NCBI GenBank assembly: GCA_040881985.1
Contig: JBBECE010000029.1
Span: 24,345-88,344 of the forward strand
Length of the DNA: 64,000 nt
DNA from: JBBECE01 sp040881985
Lineage (GTDB): Bacteria; Pseudomonadota; Alphaproteobacteria; Rhizobiales; Devosiaceae
Direction of reading: 5' to 3'
Part shown: positions 15,232-24,302 of the stretch, one piece after another
Numbering within the stretch: the first letter of the stretch is position 1
Layout: each line of letters opens with the position of its first letter
Notes under the pieces: model-generated
Seen by the model: the letters and a program-made list of their open reading frames with translations, nothing else
Database searches by the model: none
What the model was told of the DNA's origin: nothing
Made by a program: the position numbers and the translations under genes

Positions 15232-16157
15232 GCCAAGGCCCCAGCCGCGATCAGATTGTCGGCAAGGAGCGCAACGAAAATCGCGAATAGATAGAACATC
15301 GAAAAGCCGAACATGCGCCGCGCGAGAGCGCGCATTGCCTTCGGGTCAGTCGCGCGCCAGAGGCGAACTGCGAGCGCGACAAACCCGATGCCGAGCCCGA
15401 CCGCGGCGGCGCCGAAAACCCAGCCGGCCATGCCGATCGCCACGGGGGTTAGGCCCGCGAGCGCCAGAACCACCGAGTAGCAGAGAACCTGGTTCTGTGT
15501 GGCGCGGTCGCCGGCGACATTCGGAAGCATGGGAATGCCCGCCGCTTCGTAGTCGGACTGCTTATAGAGCGCCAGCGCCCAGAAATGCGGGGGCGTCCAG
15601 AGGAAGATGATGGCGAACATGACCCAGGCTTCAAGCGACACTGAACCGGTCACCGCCGCCCAGCCGATCATCGGGGGGAAGGCGCCTGCCGCCCCGCCGA
15701 TAACGATGTTCTGCGGGGTCAGGCGCTTCAGCCACATGGTGTAGACGACAACATAAAAGATAATCGTGAAGGCGAGCAGCGCCGCGGCCACCCCATTGAC
15801 GAGCAGCGCAAGCGTCGTGACCGCGAAGGCCGAAAGCACCAGGCCGAAGCCGAGCGCTTCGCCGGGAGCGATGCGGCCGCGCGGAATCGGGCGGTTGGCG
15901 GTGCGGCTCATCAGGGCATCGATGTCGGCGTCGAACCACATGTTGAGAGCGCCGGCCGCGCCCGCTCCGATGGCGATGGCGAGGATTGCGGTGGCGGCGA
16001 TGAGCGGATGCAGGCCGCCCGGGGCAACCGCCATGCCGACAAACGCGGTGAAGACGACCAGCGACATGACGCGGGGCTTGAGGAGCGCGAGATAGTCCTG
16101 GACGCCGGCGCCGCCCGTGCTGCTTACGATCCCGTCCCTTGCCGCTGCGATCGTCAC
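15228..16157 (-). CDS. ctaB: Protohaem IX farnesyltransferase (haem O synthase)
   Basis: 309 residues with about nine helices of the UbiA superfamily. Two aspartate-rich motifs are visible: NMWFDADIDALMSRTANRP and the DYEAAGIPMLP region. Adds the farnesyl chain to haem b, giving haem O, the precursor of haem A for aa3 oxidase. GTG start with GGAG eight bases upstream. Directly after ctaD. Confidence 0.95.
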   Translation of the reverse strand: MTIAAARDGIVSSTGGAGVQDYLALLKPRVMSLVVFTAFVGMAVAPGGLHPLIAATAILAIAIGAGAAGALNMWFDADIDALMSRTANRPIPRGRIAPGEALGFGLVLSAFAVTTLALLVNGVAAALLAFTIIFYVVVYTMWLKRLTPQNIVIGGAAGAFPPMIGWAAVTGSVSLEAWVMFAIIFLWTPPHFWALALYKQSDYEAAGIPMLPNVAGDRATQNQVLCYSVVLALAGLTPVAIGMAGWVFGAAAVGLGIGFVALAVRLWRATDPKAMRALARRMFGFSMFYLFAIFVALLADNLIAAGALA

Positions 16158-16170
16158 GATCCCCGCTCCG

Positions 16171-17820
16171 CTACTTGATCACCGGCAGGGTGTCGAACTG
16201 GTGGAACGGCGGCGGCGACGGCAGCGTCCATTCGAGCGTCGTCGCCCCCGCGCCCCAAGGATTGTCGCCGGCCGCCCGCTTGCGGACAAAAGCTTCGACG
16301 AGCCCGATCAGGAAGACGACGAGCCCGGCCAGGGTCACGAGGTAGCCGATCGAGGAGACCATGTTCCATGGCGCGAAGGCGTCAGGATAATCGACGTAGC
16401 GTCGCGGCATGCCGGCGAGACCTAGGAAATGCTGCGGGAAGAACACAAGGTTCACGCCGATAAAGGTCAACCAGAAATGGGTGTTGGCGATCAGCTCGTT
16501 GTACATGTAGCCGCTCATCTTCGGGTACCAGAAGTACCAGGCCGCGAAGATCGCGAAGACCGCCCCGAGCGAAAGCACATAGTGGAAGTGGGCGACGACG
16601 TAGTAGGTGTCGTGCAGCGAGCGATCGACGCCGGCGTTCGCCAGCACCACGCCGGTGACCCCGCCGACGGTGAAGAGGAAAATGAAGCCGATCGCCCACA
16701 GCATCGGGGTCTTGAACTGGATCGAGCCGCCCCACATGGTGGCGATCCAGGAGAAAATCTTCACCCCCGTTGGCACGGCAATGACCATCGTCGCGGCGAC
16801 GAAGTAACGCTGGGTGTTGAGCGAAATGCCGGTCGTGTACATGTGGTGGGCCCACACGACGAAGCCGATAAAGCCGATCGCCACCATCGCATAGACCATG
16901 CCGAGATAGCCGAAGATCGGCTTGCGCGAAAAGGTCGAGACGACGTGGCTGACGATGCCGAAGCCGGGCAGGATCAGAATGTAGACTTCCGGGTGGCCGA
17001 AGAACCAGAAGAGATGCTGGAAGAGCACCGGATCGCCGCCGCCCTCGGGCACGAAGAAGGTGGTGCCGAAGTTGATGTCGGTCAAAAGCATGGTGATGGC
17101 GCCAGCCAGGACCGGCATCGCCAGCAGGATCAGGAATGTCGTTATCAGGATCGACCAGACGAAGAGCGGCATTTTGTGCAGCGTCATGCCGGGGGCGCGC
17201 ATGTTGAAGATGGTGGTGATGAAGTTGATGGCGCCCAGGATCGAGGAGGCGCCGGCCAAGTGCAGCGACAGGATCGCGAAGGTAGTCGAGGTGCCGCCTT
17301 GCTCGGAGAGAGGCGGATAGATGGTCCAGCCGCCTCCAAGCCCGGGGAAGCCGCCGGTGCCCTCGACGAACATCGAAATGACCAGCATCGCGATGGCCGG
17401 CGGCAGCAGCCAGAAGGAGATGTTATTCATCCGCGGGAAGGCCATGTCGGGGGCCCCGATCATCAGCGGCACGAACCAGTTGCCGAAGCCGCCGATCAAC
17501 GCCGGCATGACCATGAAGAAGATCATGATCAGCCCGTGGGCCGTGGTGAAGACGTTGTACATGTGCTTGCCGGCGTCGAGCGCCGCGTCGCCCTCGAAGC
17601 CATAAACCATCGAGGCGAGGCCGTGGAAAATCTGGATGCCGGGCTCGGCGAGTTCCCAGCGCATGAAGCCCGAAAGCGCCCCGCCGATGACCCCCCCGAC
17701 GATCGCGAACACCAGGTACATCGTGCCGATGTCCTTGTGGTTGGTCGAATAGACGTAGCGGCGCCAGCCGGTCGGGTGACCGTGACCGGCATGGTGATCG
17801 GCAGCTTCTGCGTGGGCCAT
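16171..17820 (-). CDS. ctaD: Cytochrome c oxidase subunit I (aa3-type)
   Basis: 549 residues from ATG 17820, twelve helices. Haem-copper ligands and channel residues are all present: GGFGNWFVPLMIG (D-channel), WFFGHPEVYILILPGFG with the His-Tyr cross-link and the A1-type glutamate/YILILPG pattern, VWAHHMYTTG for CuB, and HFHYVLSLG for the haem a3 ligands. Catalyses oxygen reduction and proton pumping. A GTG/ATG upstream would add a non-conserved 21 residues. Confidence 0.97.
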   Translation of the reverse strand: MAHAEAADHHAGHGHPTGWRRYVYSTNHKDIGTMYLVFAIVGGVIGGALSGFMRWELAEPGIQIFHGLASMVYGFEGDAALDAGKHMYNVFTTAHGLIMIFFMVMPALIGGFGNWFVPLMIGAPDMAFPRMNNISFWLLPPAIAMLVISMFVEGTGGFPGLGGGWTIYPPLSEQGGTSTTFAILSLHLAGASSILGAINFITTIFNMRAPGMTLHKMPLFVWSILITTFLILLAMPVLAGAITMLLTDINFGTTFFVPEGGGDPVLFQHLFWFFGHPEVYILILPGFGIVSHVVSTFSRKPIFGYLGMVYAMVAIGFIGFVVWAHHMYTTGISLNTQRYFVAATMVIAVPTGVKIFSWIATMWGGSIQFKTPMLWAIGFIFLFTVGGVTGVVLANAGVDRSLHDTYYVVAHFHYVLSLGAVFAIFAAWYFWYPKMSGYMYNELIANTHFWLTFIGVNLVFFPQHFLGLAGMPRRYVDYPDAFAPWNMVSSIGYLVTLAGLVVFLIGLVEAFVRKRAAGDNPWGAGATTLEWTLPSPPPFHQFDTLPVIK

Positions 17821-17884
17821 AGGAGTCGTCCCTGCTGTAGCTTTTTCGCCGGATCGTGTTGCCGGCGCGCGTCGTTCGCCCAAC

Positions 17885-18775
17885 CTAGTTCAGGCTCGCG
17901 AGTGTCGTCTTGGCCGCCTCGGGATCGCCGTCGACCGTCAGCGCGGCAAGCCAAGTCTCAAATTCGACGCGCTCCACCACCCGCACGGCGATCGGCATGA
18001 AGGCGTGGTCCTTGCCGCACAATTCCGAACACTGGCCATAATAGACGCCGGTCTTGCGGGCGCGGAACCAGGTTTCGCTGAGACGCCCGGGCACCGCGTC
18101 GATCTTAATGCCGAATGAGGGCACCGCGAAGGCGTGGATGACGCCCGACGGGGCGGCGGTCACCTGCACGCGGACGGTGGTGTCGACCGGCACGACCAGC
18201 TGATAGTCGACCGCCAGGAGGCGCGGCTCAGCGCCGGCGAGAATGTTGGAGTCGAAATTGACGCCGTCGCTGTCGACATATTCGTAGTTCCAGTACCACT
18301 GATTGCCGGTCGCCTTGACGGTGAGTTCGGGCGCCGGGATGACCTCGCCGCCCGCCCGGTCGAAGAGCGAGGCGCCAAGATAGGCGCGCGTGCCGTCGGG
18401 CATCGTTTCCTGGTCGGACAGCACCCCGAAGGAGGGGATGGCGATGAAGATCAGGATCGCGATCGGCACCACCGTCCACAGAACCTCGACGAGGGAGTTG
18501 TGGGTGAAACGCGCCGGGGTCGGGTTGATATGCGAATTGTAGCGCACCATCACCCAGACAAGGAGCAGCATCACTAAGATGACGATGATGGTGATGATCC
18601 ACATGAGCGGCCCGTCATGGAAGGCGATGGTCGCGTCCATGATCGGGGTGACCGAAGACTGAAAGCCGATCTGGCCCGGCACCGGCCGGCCAGCCTCGGC
18701 GAGGGCATCGAAGGGCGCAAGTGCAGGGGCTGCCGCCAATGCCGCAGTGGCGAAACGGGTCAAAGTCTGGCTCAC
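17885..18775 (-). CDS. ctaC: Cytochrome c oxidase subunit II
   Basis: 296 residues from GTG 18775: signal peptide, two membrane helices (MWIITIIVILVML and VLWTVVPIAILIF), then a periplasmic cupredoxin domain. The CuA site is complete: GQCSELCGKDHAFMPI (two Cys, His, Met) with the aromatic WYWNYEY electron entry patch. Accepts electrons from cytochrome c. First gene of the cta cluster; the start further upstream at 18880 would prepend a Pro-rich stretch lacking export character. Confidence 0.95.
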   Translation of the reverse strand: MSQTLTRFATAALAAAPALAPFDALAEAGRPVPGQIGFQSSVTPIMDATIAFHDGPLMWIITIIVILVMLLLVWVMVRYNSHINPTPARFTHNSLVEVLWTVVPIAILIFIAIPSFGVLSDQETMPDGTRAYLGASLFDRAGGEVIPAPELTVKATGNQWYWNYEYVDSDGVNFDSNILAGAEPRLLAVDYQLVVPVDTTVRVQVTAAPSGVIHAFAVPSFGIKIDAVPGRLSETWFRARKTGVYYGQCSELCGKDHAFMPIAVRVVERVEFETWLAALTVDGDPEAAKTTLASLN

Positions 18776-19086
18776 CGCAAACACCCCCGGAATCGTCAAA
18801 CAGCGCCCGTTTCCGGGCGCGCCCGCGAACGGGACGACTCGAGGAAACAGGGGCAGATTTCCGGGTGAGCTAAACCACATCCGGTCCGATTAGGCAATTC
18901 GGCCGGGCGGGGGAAGTGTGCGTCATATTTGCGCGCGACCGCGCGAGGATTCCCGTCGGTTTGCCCAGCCATAACCTCGCCGCAGTTGCGGCTAGCTTGG
19001 GCGTGGGCGAGGGCTCCGAATTGACTTGGCCGGCTTCAGCGGGCGACAAGGGACGCTGCTTGTGCCCGCAAGGTGGAGAAACGCGT

Positions 19087-19596
19087 TTGCAATCATACCG
19101 CTTGATCACCACGGCGGGGCTCGCCGTAACTCTTGCCCTTTTGGCGGGGACAGGCGGCGCCCTCGCCCAGGGGATCGTCAAATCCACCCACGGGGACTGG
19201 CAGATGTCGTGCGACACCCCGCCGGGGGCGAGCTTCGAGCAATGCGCGTTGATCCAGAACGTGACCGCCGAGGATCAACCGAATGTCGGGCTCAGCGTCA
19301 TCGTGCTGAAAACCGCTGACCGGCAGGTGCGGCTGATACGGGTTCTGGCGCCGCTCGGCGTCCTGCTGCCGTACGGGCTTGGTCTCTTCCTCGACGGAAC
19401 GGACCTTGGGGAAGTCAAGTTCGTACGTTGCCTGCCCAACGGCTGCATCGCCGAGGCGGTGATGGACGACGCGTTAATTGAGCAGCTGTCGGGTGGCGAG
19501 ACGGCGCTGTTTGTCGTCTTCAAAACACCCGAGGAGGGCATCGGTATCCCAGTTTCGATGATTGGCTTCCGCGAGGGCTTCGCGGCGCTGCCTTAG
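19087..19596 (+). CDS. Invasion-associated locus B (IalB) family secreted protein
   Basis: 169 residues from TTG 19087, which has GGAG nine bases upstream and opens a clear signal peptide (ends GGALA-QG). The mature part starts with GDWQMSCDTPPG and has four cysteines (SCD, EQCAL, VRCLP, NGCIA), as in IalB. IalB of Bartonella is linked to erythrocyte invasion, but the family is general in free-living Rhizobiales, so a virulence role should not be inferred. Probably periplasmic. Confidence 0.86.
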   Translation: MQSYRLITTAGLAVTLALLAGTGGALAQGIVKSTHGDWQMSCDTPPGASFEQCALIQNVTAEDQPNVGLSVIVLKTADRQVRLIRVLAPLGVLLPYGLGLFLDGTDLGEVKFVRCLPNGCIAEAVMDDALIEQLSGGETALFVVFKTPEEGIGIPVSMIGFREGFAALP

Positions 19597-19612
19597 GGAT
19601 CACTTTCGCAGA

Positions 19613-19639
19613 AGAAAAAGCCGGACCCGAAGGCCCGGC
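19613..19639 (-). terminator. Intrinsic terminator with UUCG tetraloop
   Basis: On the minus strand GCCGGGCC-TTCG-GGTCCGGC folds into an 8-pair stem (one G-U), followed by TTTTTC. It ends transcription of the DUF1127 gene that lies just upstream on that strand. The stable UUCG loop and U-run make this the cleanest terminator in the window. Confidence 0.8.
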
Positions 19640-19691
19640 CAAGTTAGGGAAACGTCGCCGCTCCGGAGCGGCCGCCGAGGGCCGGCCCGGC

Positions 19692-19967
19692 TCAGTACGA
19701 GCGGGACCGATTGCGGGCGCGGTGGTCGCGGCGTTCGTAGAGCAGGCTCATCACGCCGAGCGGGTCGAGCTTGCGGGCTTCGTAGACGTCCTGGGGGGTC
19801 AGGCCGAGATCGTCGAGCCGGGCGTCCGGCAACTCACCGAGCTGAAGGAGCGCGGTCTGGCTGGCGTGATTCTTGCGCATGGCGCTGAACCATTTCGCGA
19901 GCCCCTCAATGGGAGCGAAAATGAGAGCGGCGAGCGCGGGACGCTCGCTGTGCGGCATATAGGCCAT
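19692..19967 (-). CDS. DUF1127 (YjiS-like) small protein
   Basis: 91 residues from ATG 19967, seven bases after GGAG; an ATG two codons earlier leaves only one base to that site. The C-terminal ARLDDLGLTPQDVYEA is the DUF1127 motif. Small DUF1127 proteins in Alphaproteobacteria are stress-induced and linked to RNA handling or phosphate/carbon responses. Divergent from the LysR gene, with a terminator behind it. Confidence 0.82.
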   Translation of the reverse strand: MAYMPHSERPALAALIFAPIEGLAKWFSAMRKNHASQTALLQLGELPDARLDDLGLTPQDVYEARKLDPLGVMSLLYERRDHRARNRSRSY

Positions 19968-20112
19968 GAACATTCTCCAATCGTCCGGAGGTCGCGGAGA
20001 GCTTCTCGGGAGGGCCGCGTCCGGGCTGTTGGATAATCAATTAGAGGCTTGCGCTCCATCAATCAAACAAATAGAATTCATCCGGTCAATCAATATTAGT
20101 GATGGAATTCTC

Positions 20113-21018
20113 ATGAGCGCTCCGCTCGATCTCGACCAGCTCAGAACCTTCGCGGCGATCGCCGATTGCGGCAGTTTCACCGAGGCGGCGCGGCGGGTGA
20201 ACAAGACCCAGTCGGCGGTATCGATGCAGATCAAGCGGCTCGAGGAACGGCTTGGGCATGGCCTCTTCAGCCGCGTCAGACGTAAGGTCGAACTGACCGC
20301 GCAAGGGGAAGCGTTGTTCACCCGGGCGCGGCGGATGTTGCAGATCAATGCCGACATCATCGACATGTTCACCGATGTCGATTTGAGCGGCACGATCCGT
20401 TTCGGCATGCCGGACGACTACGCCTCGAAACTGCTGCCGAAGATCTTGTCGTCTTTCCAGAAGACAAATCCGCGTATCCAGGTCGAAGTGACCTGCCAGC
20501 CTTCAGAGGACCTCCTCGCCGGCATGAAGACGGGCAAGTTCGATATCATCGTCTTCACGCAGGGCACGCTGAGAGAGACCGGCGAGTTGTTCCGCACCGA
20601 GCCGATGTTCTGGGTTTCCTCTCCCGGTTGGAAGGCGGGCGAGGAAGACACTTTGCCACTGTCGATCGCCTGCGGGCCCACAACCTGCTGCTGGCGGGCG
20701 GCGGCGGAATCGGCACTTAATCGCGCCGGCCGCGATTTCCGCGTGGCCTATGTCTCCTCGAGCGCGACCGGCATCATTAGCGCGGTCAGTTCGAATCTGG
20801 CGGTCGGTTACTTGGCTGAGAGCTCGATCCAGCCGGGCATGCGAATTCTGGGACCGAAGGATGGATTTCCGCGCCTTCCCAACGCGGAACTCGCTTTGTT
20901 GAGGGCGAGCAACGCCTATGGTGGCATTTACGACGCGCTGGCGAGGCACATCGTGGAGAAGCTCGGCAATCTCGATACGGGCACGGGCGCCGAGCGCAAA
21001 TCGGTGACGGCCGCCTGA
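20113..21018 (+). CDS. LysR family transcriptional regulator
   Basis: 301 residues: winged helix-turn-helix at 5-65 (LDQLRTFAAIADCGSFTEAARRVNKTQSAVSMQIKRLE) given in parts as LRTFAAIAD and SFTEAARRV, then a substrate-binding domain split in two lobes. Start at ATG 20113; a frame extending upstream to 19966 overlaps the divergent DUF1127 gene and is not conserved. The 145-base A+T-rich gap to DUF1127 includes imperfect dyads that could be a T-N11-A site, so DUF1127 autoregulation by this protein is plausible. Inducer unknown. Confidence 0.9.
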   Translation: MSAPLDLDQLRTFAAIADCGSFTEAARRVNKTQSAVSMQIKRLEERLGHGLFSRVRRKVELTAQGEALFTRARRMLQINADIIDMFTDVDLSGTIRFGMPDDYASKLLPKILSSFQKTNPRIQVEVTCQPSEDLLAGMKTGKFDIIVFTQGTLRETGELFRTEPMFWVSSPGWKAGEEDTLPLSIACGPTTCCWRAAAESALNRAGRDFRVAYVSSSATGIISAVSSNLAVGYLAESSIQPGMRILGPKDGFPRLPNAELALLRASNAYGGIYDALARHIVEKLGNLDTGTGAERKSVTAA

Positions 21019-21120
21019 TATCGCCTCGATTCGCCGCGGAGTGCGGCCCGATGCGGCGATTGCCTCGCCAAAAAATCCGACTACATATGCCTGCGCCCAT
21101 CCAGCCCCGAATCGAATGCC

Positions 21121-22100
21121 GTGCCCACCACCTCTGAAACAGCCGCCATCGTAGCGCGCGGTCTGAAGCGAACCTTCAAGACGCGCGCCAAAGATATCGA
21201 GGCGGTCGCAGGCATCGATATCGAGGTGAGGCCGCGCGAAATCGTCGGATTTCTCGGCCCGAACGGCGCCGGCAAGACCACAACGCTCAGGATGTTGTGC
21301 ACGCTTCTGAGGCCTACCGGCGGGACTGCAACGGTCGCCGGTTGCGACCTGTTGAGGGACCCGGTCGGGGTGCGGCGGCGGATCGGCTATGTGGCGCAAT
21401 CGGGCGGCACTTACCCGGATGCCGTGGCAGGCGAGGAGATCGTCGATCACGCCCGCATGTACGGGATCGACAAAGCGACGGCGAAGAGCCGCGGCGAGGC
21501 ACTGATGGCGCAGTTCGACCTCGCCGATGCGTGGGGCCGCAAGTGCGGTTCGCTGTCCGGCGGGCAACGGTGGCGACTCGACATTGTCATGGGGCTGATC
21601 CACGAGCCGGATCTCGTCTTTCTCGACGAGCCCTCGACCGGGCTCGATCCGCAAGCACGGGCCAATCTCTGGGTGCATGTGCGCAATCTCAGGGACAAGC
21701 TCGGCTCAACCGTATTCCTGACCACCCATTACATGGACGAAGCGGATTCGCTCCGCACCGCATTCTGGTCATCGATGCGGACAGGATCGTCGCCGAAGGC
21801 GCCCCGAAGGAGTTGAAAAAGAAAGTGCGCGGCGACCTCGTGACCCTCACCATGCGCGATGCAACCGAAGCGGCGCGCGCCGCCGCGATCGTGTCGACGC
21901 TCAAGGGCGCCGACACACCTTCGGTCGACGGCAATATCGTGCGGCTTCACGTGCCGGACGGCGCTTCGGCCCTGCCCTCCCTGATGCGCGGGCTCAATGG
22001 CGACGGGCTCGACGCGGTCGGCGTCGAGGTGGCGAGCCCGACGCTCGACGACGTGTTCCTCACCCTCGCCGGCCGGTCGCTGCGCGACGAAACCGCATAA
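21121..22100 (+). pseudogene. ABC-2 exporter ATP-binding protein (DrrA-like), one-base frameshift
   Basis: The first frame (21121-21816, GTG start) encodes Walker A GPNGAGKTTT, LSGGQ, Walker B LVFLDEPSTGLDP and the TTHYMDEADSL switch region; it then reads into nonsense. The second frame carries on from 21759 with RILVIDADRIVAEG and a normal C-terminal DrrA domain up to 22100. A single lost G at about 21757 (an expected GAC codon reduced to AC) explains it; restoring it gives 326 residues, the family's normal length. The permease gene follows after 11 bases and is intact. It may be a true mutation or a sequencing error. Confidence 0.85.
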
Positions 22101-22111
22101 GAGAGGTTTTC

Positions 22112-22873
22112 ATGATTTTCCTGCGCGACACCTGGATCGTTTTCGCCCGCGCCTTTCGGCTCAGCCTCAGGAACCCCGCCTGGGTGATCATCGGACTGAT
22201 GCAGCCGGTGCTCTATCTCGTGCTGTTCGGGCCGCTCCTCGAAAGCGTCGCCGCCGTACCCGGCTTCCCGCCGGGCGACGCCTGGGCAGTGTTCGTGCCT
22301 GGCCTGCTCATCCAACTCGGCATGTTCGGAGCCGTGTTCATCGGCTTTGGGCTGATCGCCGAGTGGCGTGCCGGGGTGATCGAGCGGATGCGGGTGACCC
22401 CGGCGAGCCGGGTGGCGCTGATTGGCGGAAGAGTCATGCATGACGTAGTCGTGGTGTTCGTGCAGGGCGCGGTGCTGGTACTCGCGGCGCTGCTCTTCGG
22501 CTTTCGCGCGCCCTTCGGAGCGGTGCTCTTGGGCCTGGTGCTGATTTCGGTCTTGGCCGCGGCCTTTTCCTCGCTCAGCTACGCGGCGGCGCTGTGGCTG
22601 AAAAGCGAAGACGCGCTCGCCCCGCTCGCCAATGCGGTCGCCTTGCCGCTGCTCTTGCTCTCGGGGATTCTGTTGCCGATGTCGCTCGCGCCGGGCTGGC
22701 TGTCGTTCATCGCCGACATCAACCCGATCAAGCATGTGGTCGACGCGGCGCGGGCGATCTTCCGCTCGGAATTCCTGTCGATCACCTCGCTCGGCGGCAT
22801 CGTCATCGCCATCTTGCTGGTGCTGGTCAGCGGCTGGATCGGGGTCTGGATGTTTCGGCGCGAAGCCAACTAG
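22112..22873 (+). CDS. ABC-2 type transporter permease (DrrB/NodJ-like)
   Basis: 253 residues with six membrane helices and the ABC-2 C-terminal pattern NPIKHVVDAARAIF before the last helix. Pairs with the preceding ATPase as an exporter of the daunorubicin-resistance/NodJ type; substrate cannot be told. ATG has GAGAGG upstream. Its stop overlaps the convergent glutamate-cysteine ligase stop by 4 bases. Confidence 0.9.
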   Translation: MIFLRDTWIVFARAFRLSLRNPAWVIIGLMQPVLYLVLFGPLLESVAAVPGFPPGDAWAVFVPGLLIQLGMFGAVFIGFGLIAEWRAGVIERMRVTPASRVALIGGRVMHDVVVVFVQGAVLVLAALLFGFRAPFGAVLLGLVLISVLAAAFSSLSYAAALWLKSEDALAPLANAVALPLLLLSGILLPMSLAPGWLSFIADINPIKHVVDAARAIFRSEFLSITSLGGIVIAILLVLVSGWIGVWMFRREAN

Positions 22874-24243
22874 TAGGCACGGGCCTCGAAAATCTCGTCG
22901 AGTTCGCCCTCCCAGGCGCCGTGATAGAGATCGAGCAGGCGCTCGGCCAGCGTCCGGCCGCTGTCGGCGATCACCTGCAGCGGGGCAATATGGATTTCCT
23001 CGTTGAAATCCTCCCAATTGCGATTGTCGCGCCGCTGCAGGCCAGCCCGGGCGAGCGGCAGAATCTGCCGGACGATGTCAAGCACAGTGCCTTTGCGGAA
23101 GGGCGTTGACAGCGCCGTCTTCGGCACCGCAAGGTGCAGCGCTTGGCGCTCTTGCGCTGTCCAGTGCCTGACGATCTGCCAGGCCCCGTCGAGCGCGGCC
23201 TCGTCGTAAAGGAGCCCAGTCCAGAGCGCCGGCAGCGCACAGATTTCCTCCCAGGGGCCGCAATCGGCGCCGCGCATTTCGAGGAAACCCTTTAGGCGGA
23301 CTTCGGGGAAGATCGTCGAAAGATGATTGTCCCAATCGGCCTTGGTGGGGACCTCACCCGGAAGTGCCGGGAGTTTACCGACGAGAAAATCGCGAAAACT
23401 CTGGCCGGCGCAATTCACATATTTGCCGTCTCGGATGACGAAATACATCGGCACGTCGAGGGCATAGTCGACGTAGCGCTCAAAGCCCATGCCAGCTTCG
23501 AACGCGAAGGGCAGCATGCCGGTGCGGGCCGGATCGGTGTTGAGCCAGATATGGCTGCGGGTCGAGAGCAGCCCCGAGGGCCTGCCGTCGAGGAAGGGCG
23601 AATTGGCGAAAAGCGCGGTCGCGACCGGCTGGAGGGCCAGCGCGACGCGCAGTTTCTTGACCATGTCGGCTTCAGAGGCGAAATCGAGATTGGCCTGCAC
23701 GGTGCAGGTGCGGCGCATCATCGAGGTACCGAGCGTGCCGACCTTCTCCATATAGGGCGTCATGATCCTGTAGCGCGCCTTCGGCATCAGCGGTACCTCG
23801 TCGATCCGCCAGGTCGGGGCGACGCCGATGCCGAGGAACTTGATCCCCATCGGTTCGGCGATCTCCCGCAACACGCGCAAATGGTTGTGCGTTTCCGAGC
23901 AGGTCTCGTGAAGGGTCCGAAGCGGAGCACCGGAAAGCTCGAACTGACCGCCGGGCTCGAGCGAGACGGCGCCCTGCCCGTCTTCGACCACGAGGCCGAT
24001 GATCTGGCCCGCCTCAACCATCGGTTCGGCCTTGAGCTTTTCACCGAGCCGCTTGAGAAGCGCGCCGATGCCGTTCTCGCCTTCATGGGGGACGGGCTTG
24101 TGGGTGTTCGAGCGAAACACGAATTTTTCGTGCTCGGTGCCGACGCGCCATTGGTTTTTCGGCTTGCAGCCGCCCTCGAGTGCCGCCACTAGGTCGGCCC
24201 GGGAGGCGATAGGGTCGTTGGAGGCTTTCGAGGCGACCGACAA
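22870..24243 (-). CDS. gshA: Glutamate-cysteine ligase (plant/alphaproteobacterial type)
   Basis: 457 residues from TTG 24243, the point where the family's N-terminus PIASRADLVAALEGGCKPK begins; the frame stays open to 24312 without an ATG, so the start is not certain. Motifs: VGTEHEKFVF, LEPGGQFELSG and MMRRTCTVQANLDF. Catalyses the ATP-dependent first step in glutathione synthesis. The frame abuts rsmE in the same direction, suggesting a two-gene unit. Confidence 0.9.
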   Translation of the reverse strand: MSVASKASNDPIASRADLVAALEGGCKPKNQWRVGTEHEKFVFRSNTHKPVPHEGENGIGALLKRLGEKLKAEPMVEAGQIIGLVVEDGQGAVSLEPGGQFELSGAPLRTLHETCSETHNHLRVLREIAEPMGIKFLGIGVAPTWRIDEVPLMPKARYRIMTPYMEKVGTLGTSMMRRTCTVQANLDFASEADMVKKLRVALALQPVATALFANSPFLDGRPSGLLSTRSHIWLNTDPARTGMLPFAFEAGMGFERYVDYALDVPMYFVIRDGKYVNCAGQSFRDFLVGKLPALPGEVPTKADWDNHLSTIFPEVRLKGFLEMRGADCGPWEEICALPALWTGLLYDEAALDGAWQIVRHWTAQERQALHLAVPKTALSTPFRKGTVLDIVRQILPLARAGLQRRDNRNWEDFNEEIHIAPLQVIADSGRTLAERLLDLYHGAWEGELDEIFEARAY

Positions 24244-24302
24244 GGGGCGAATCCGGCTGGGGGCGCGCGACAATAGCCGCCCCGGCCGGGAGTTCAATCC
24301 TT

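Noticed and set aside
16429..18000. Long plus-strand open frame antisense to ctaD/ctaC
   Set aside because: ctaD and ctaC are certain; the antisense translation is His/Asp/Arg-rich and low-complexity, typical of a shadow.
19087..19596. IalB protein considered as a virulence factor
   Set aside because: The family is found generally in free-living Rhizobiales; no pathogenicity context here.
20640..20720. Possible frameshift in the LysR gene around ACGPTTCCWRAAAE
   Set aside because: The frame stays open, and conserved substrate-domain pattern resumes (NRAGRDFRVAYVSSS); unusual residues are not proof of a shift.
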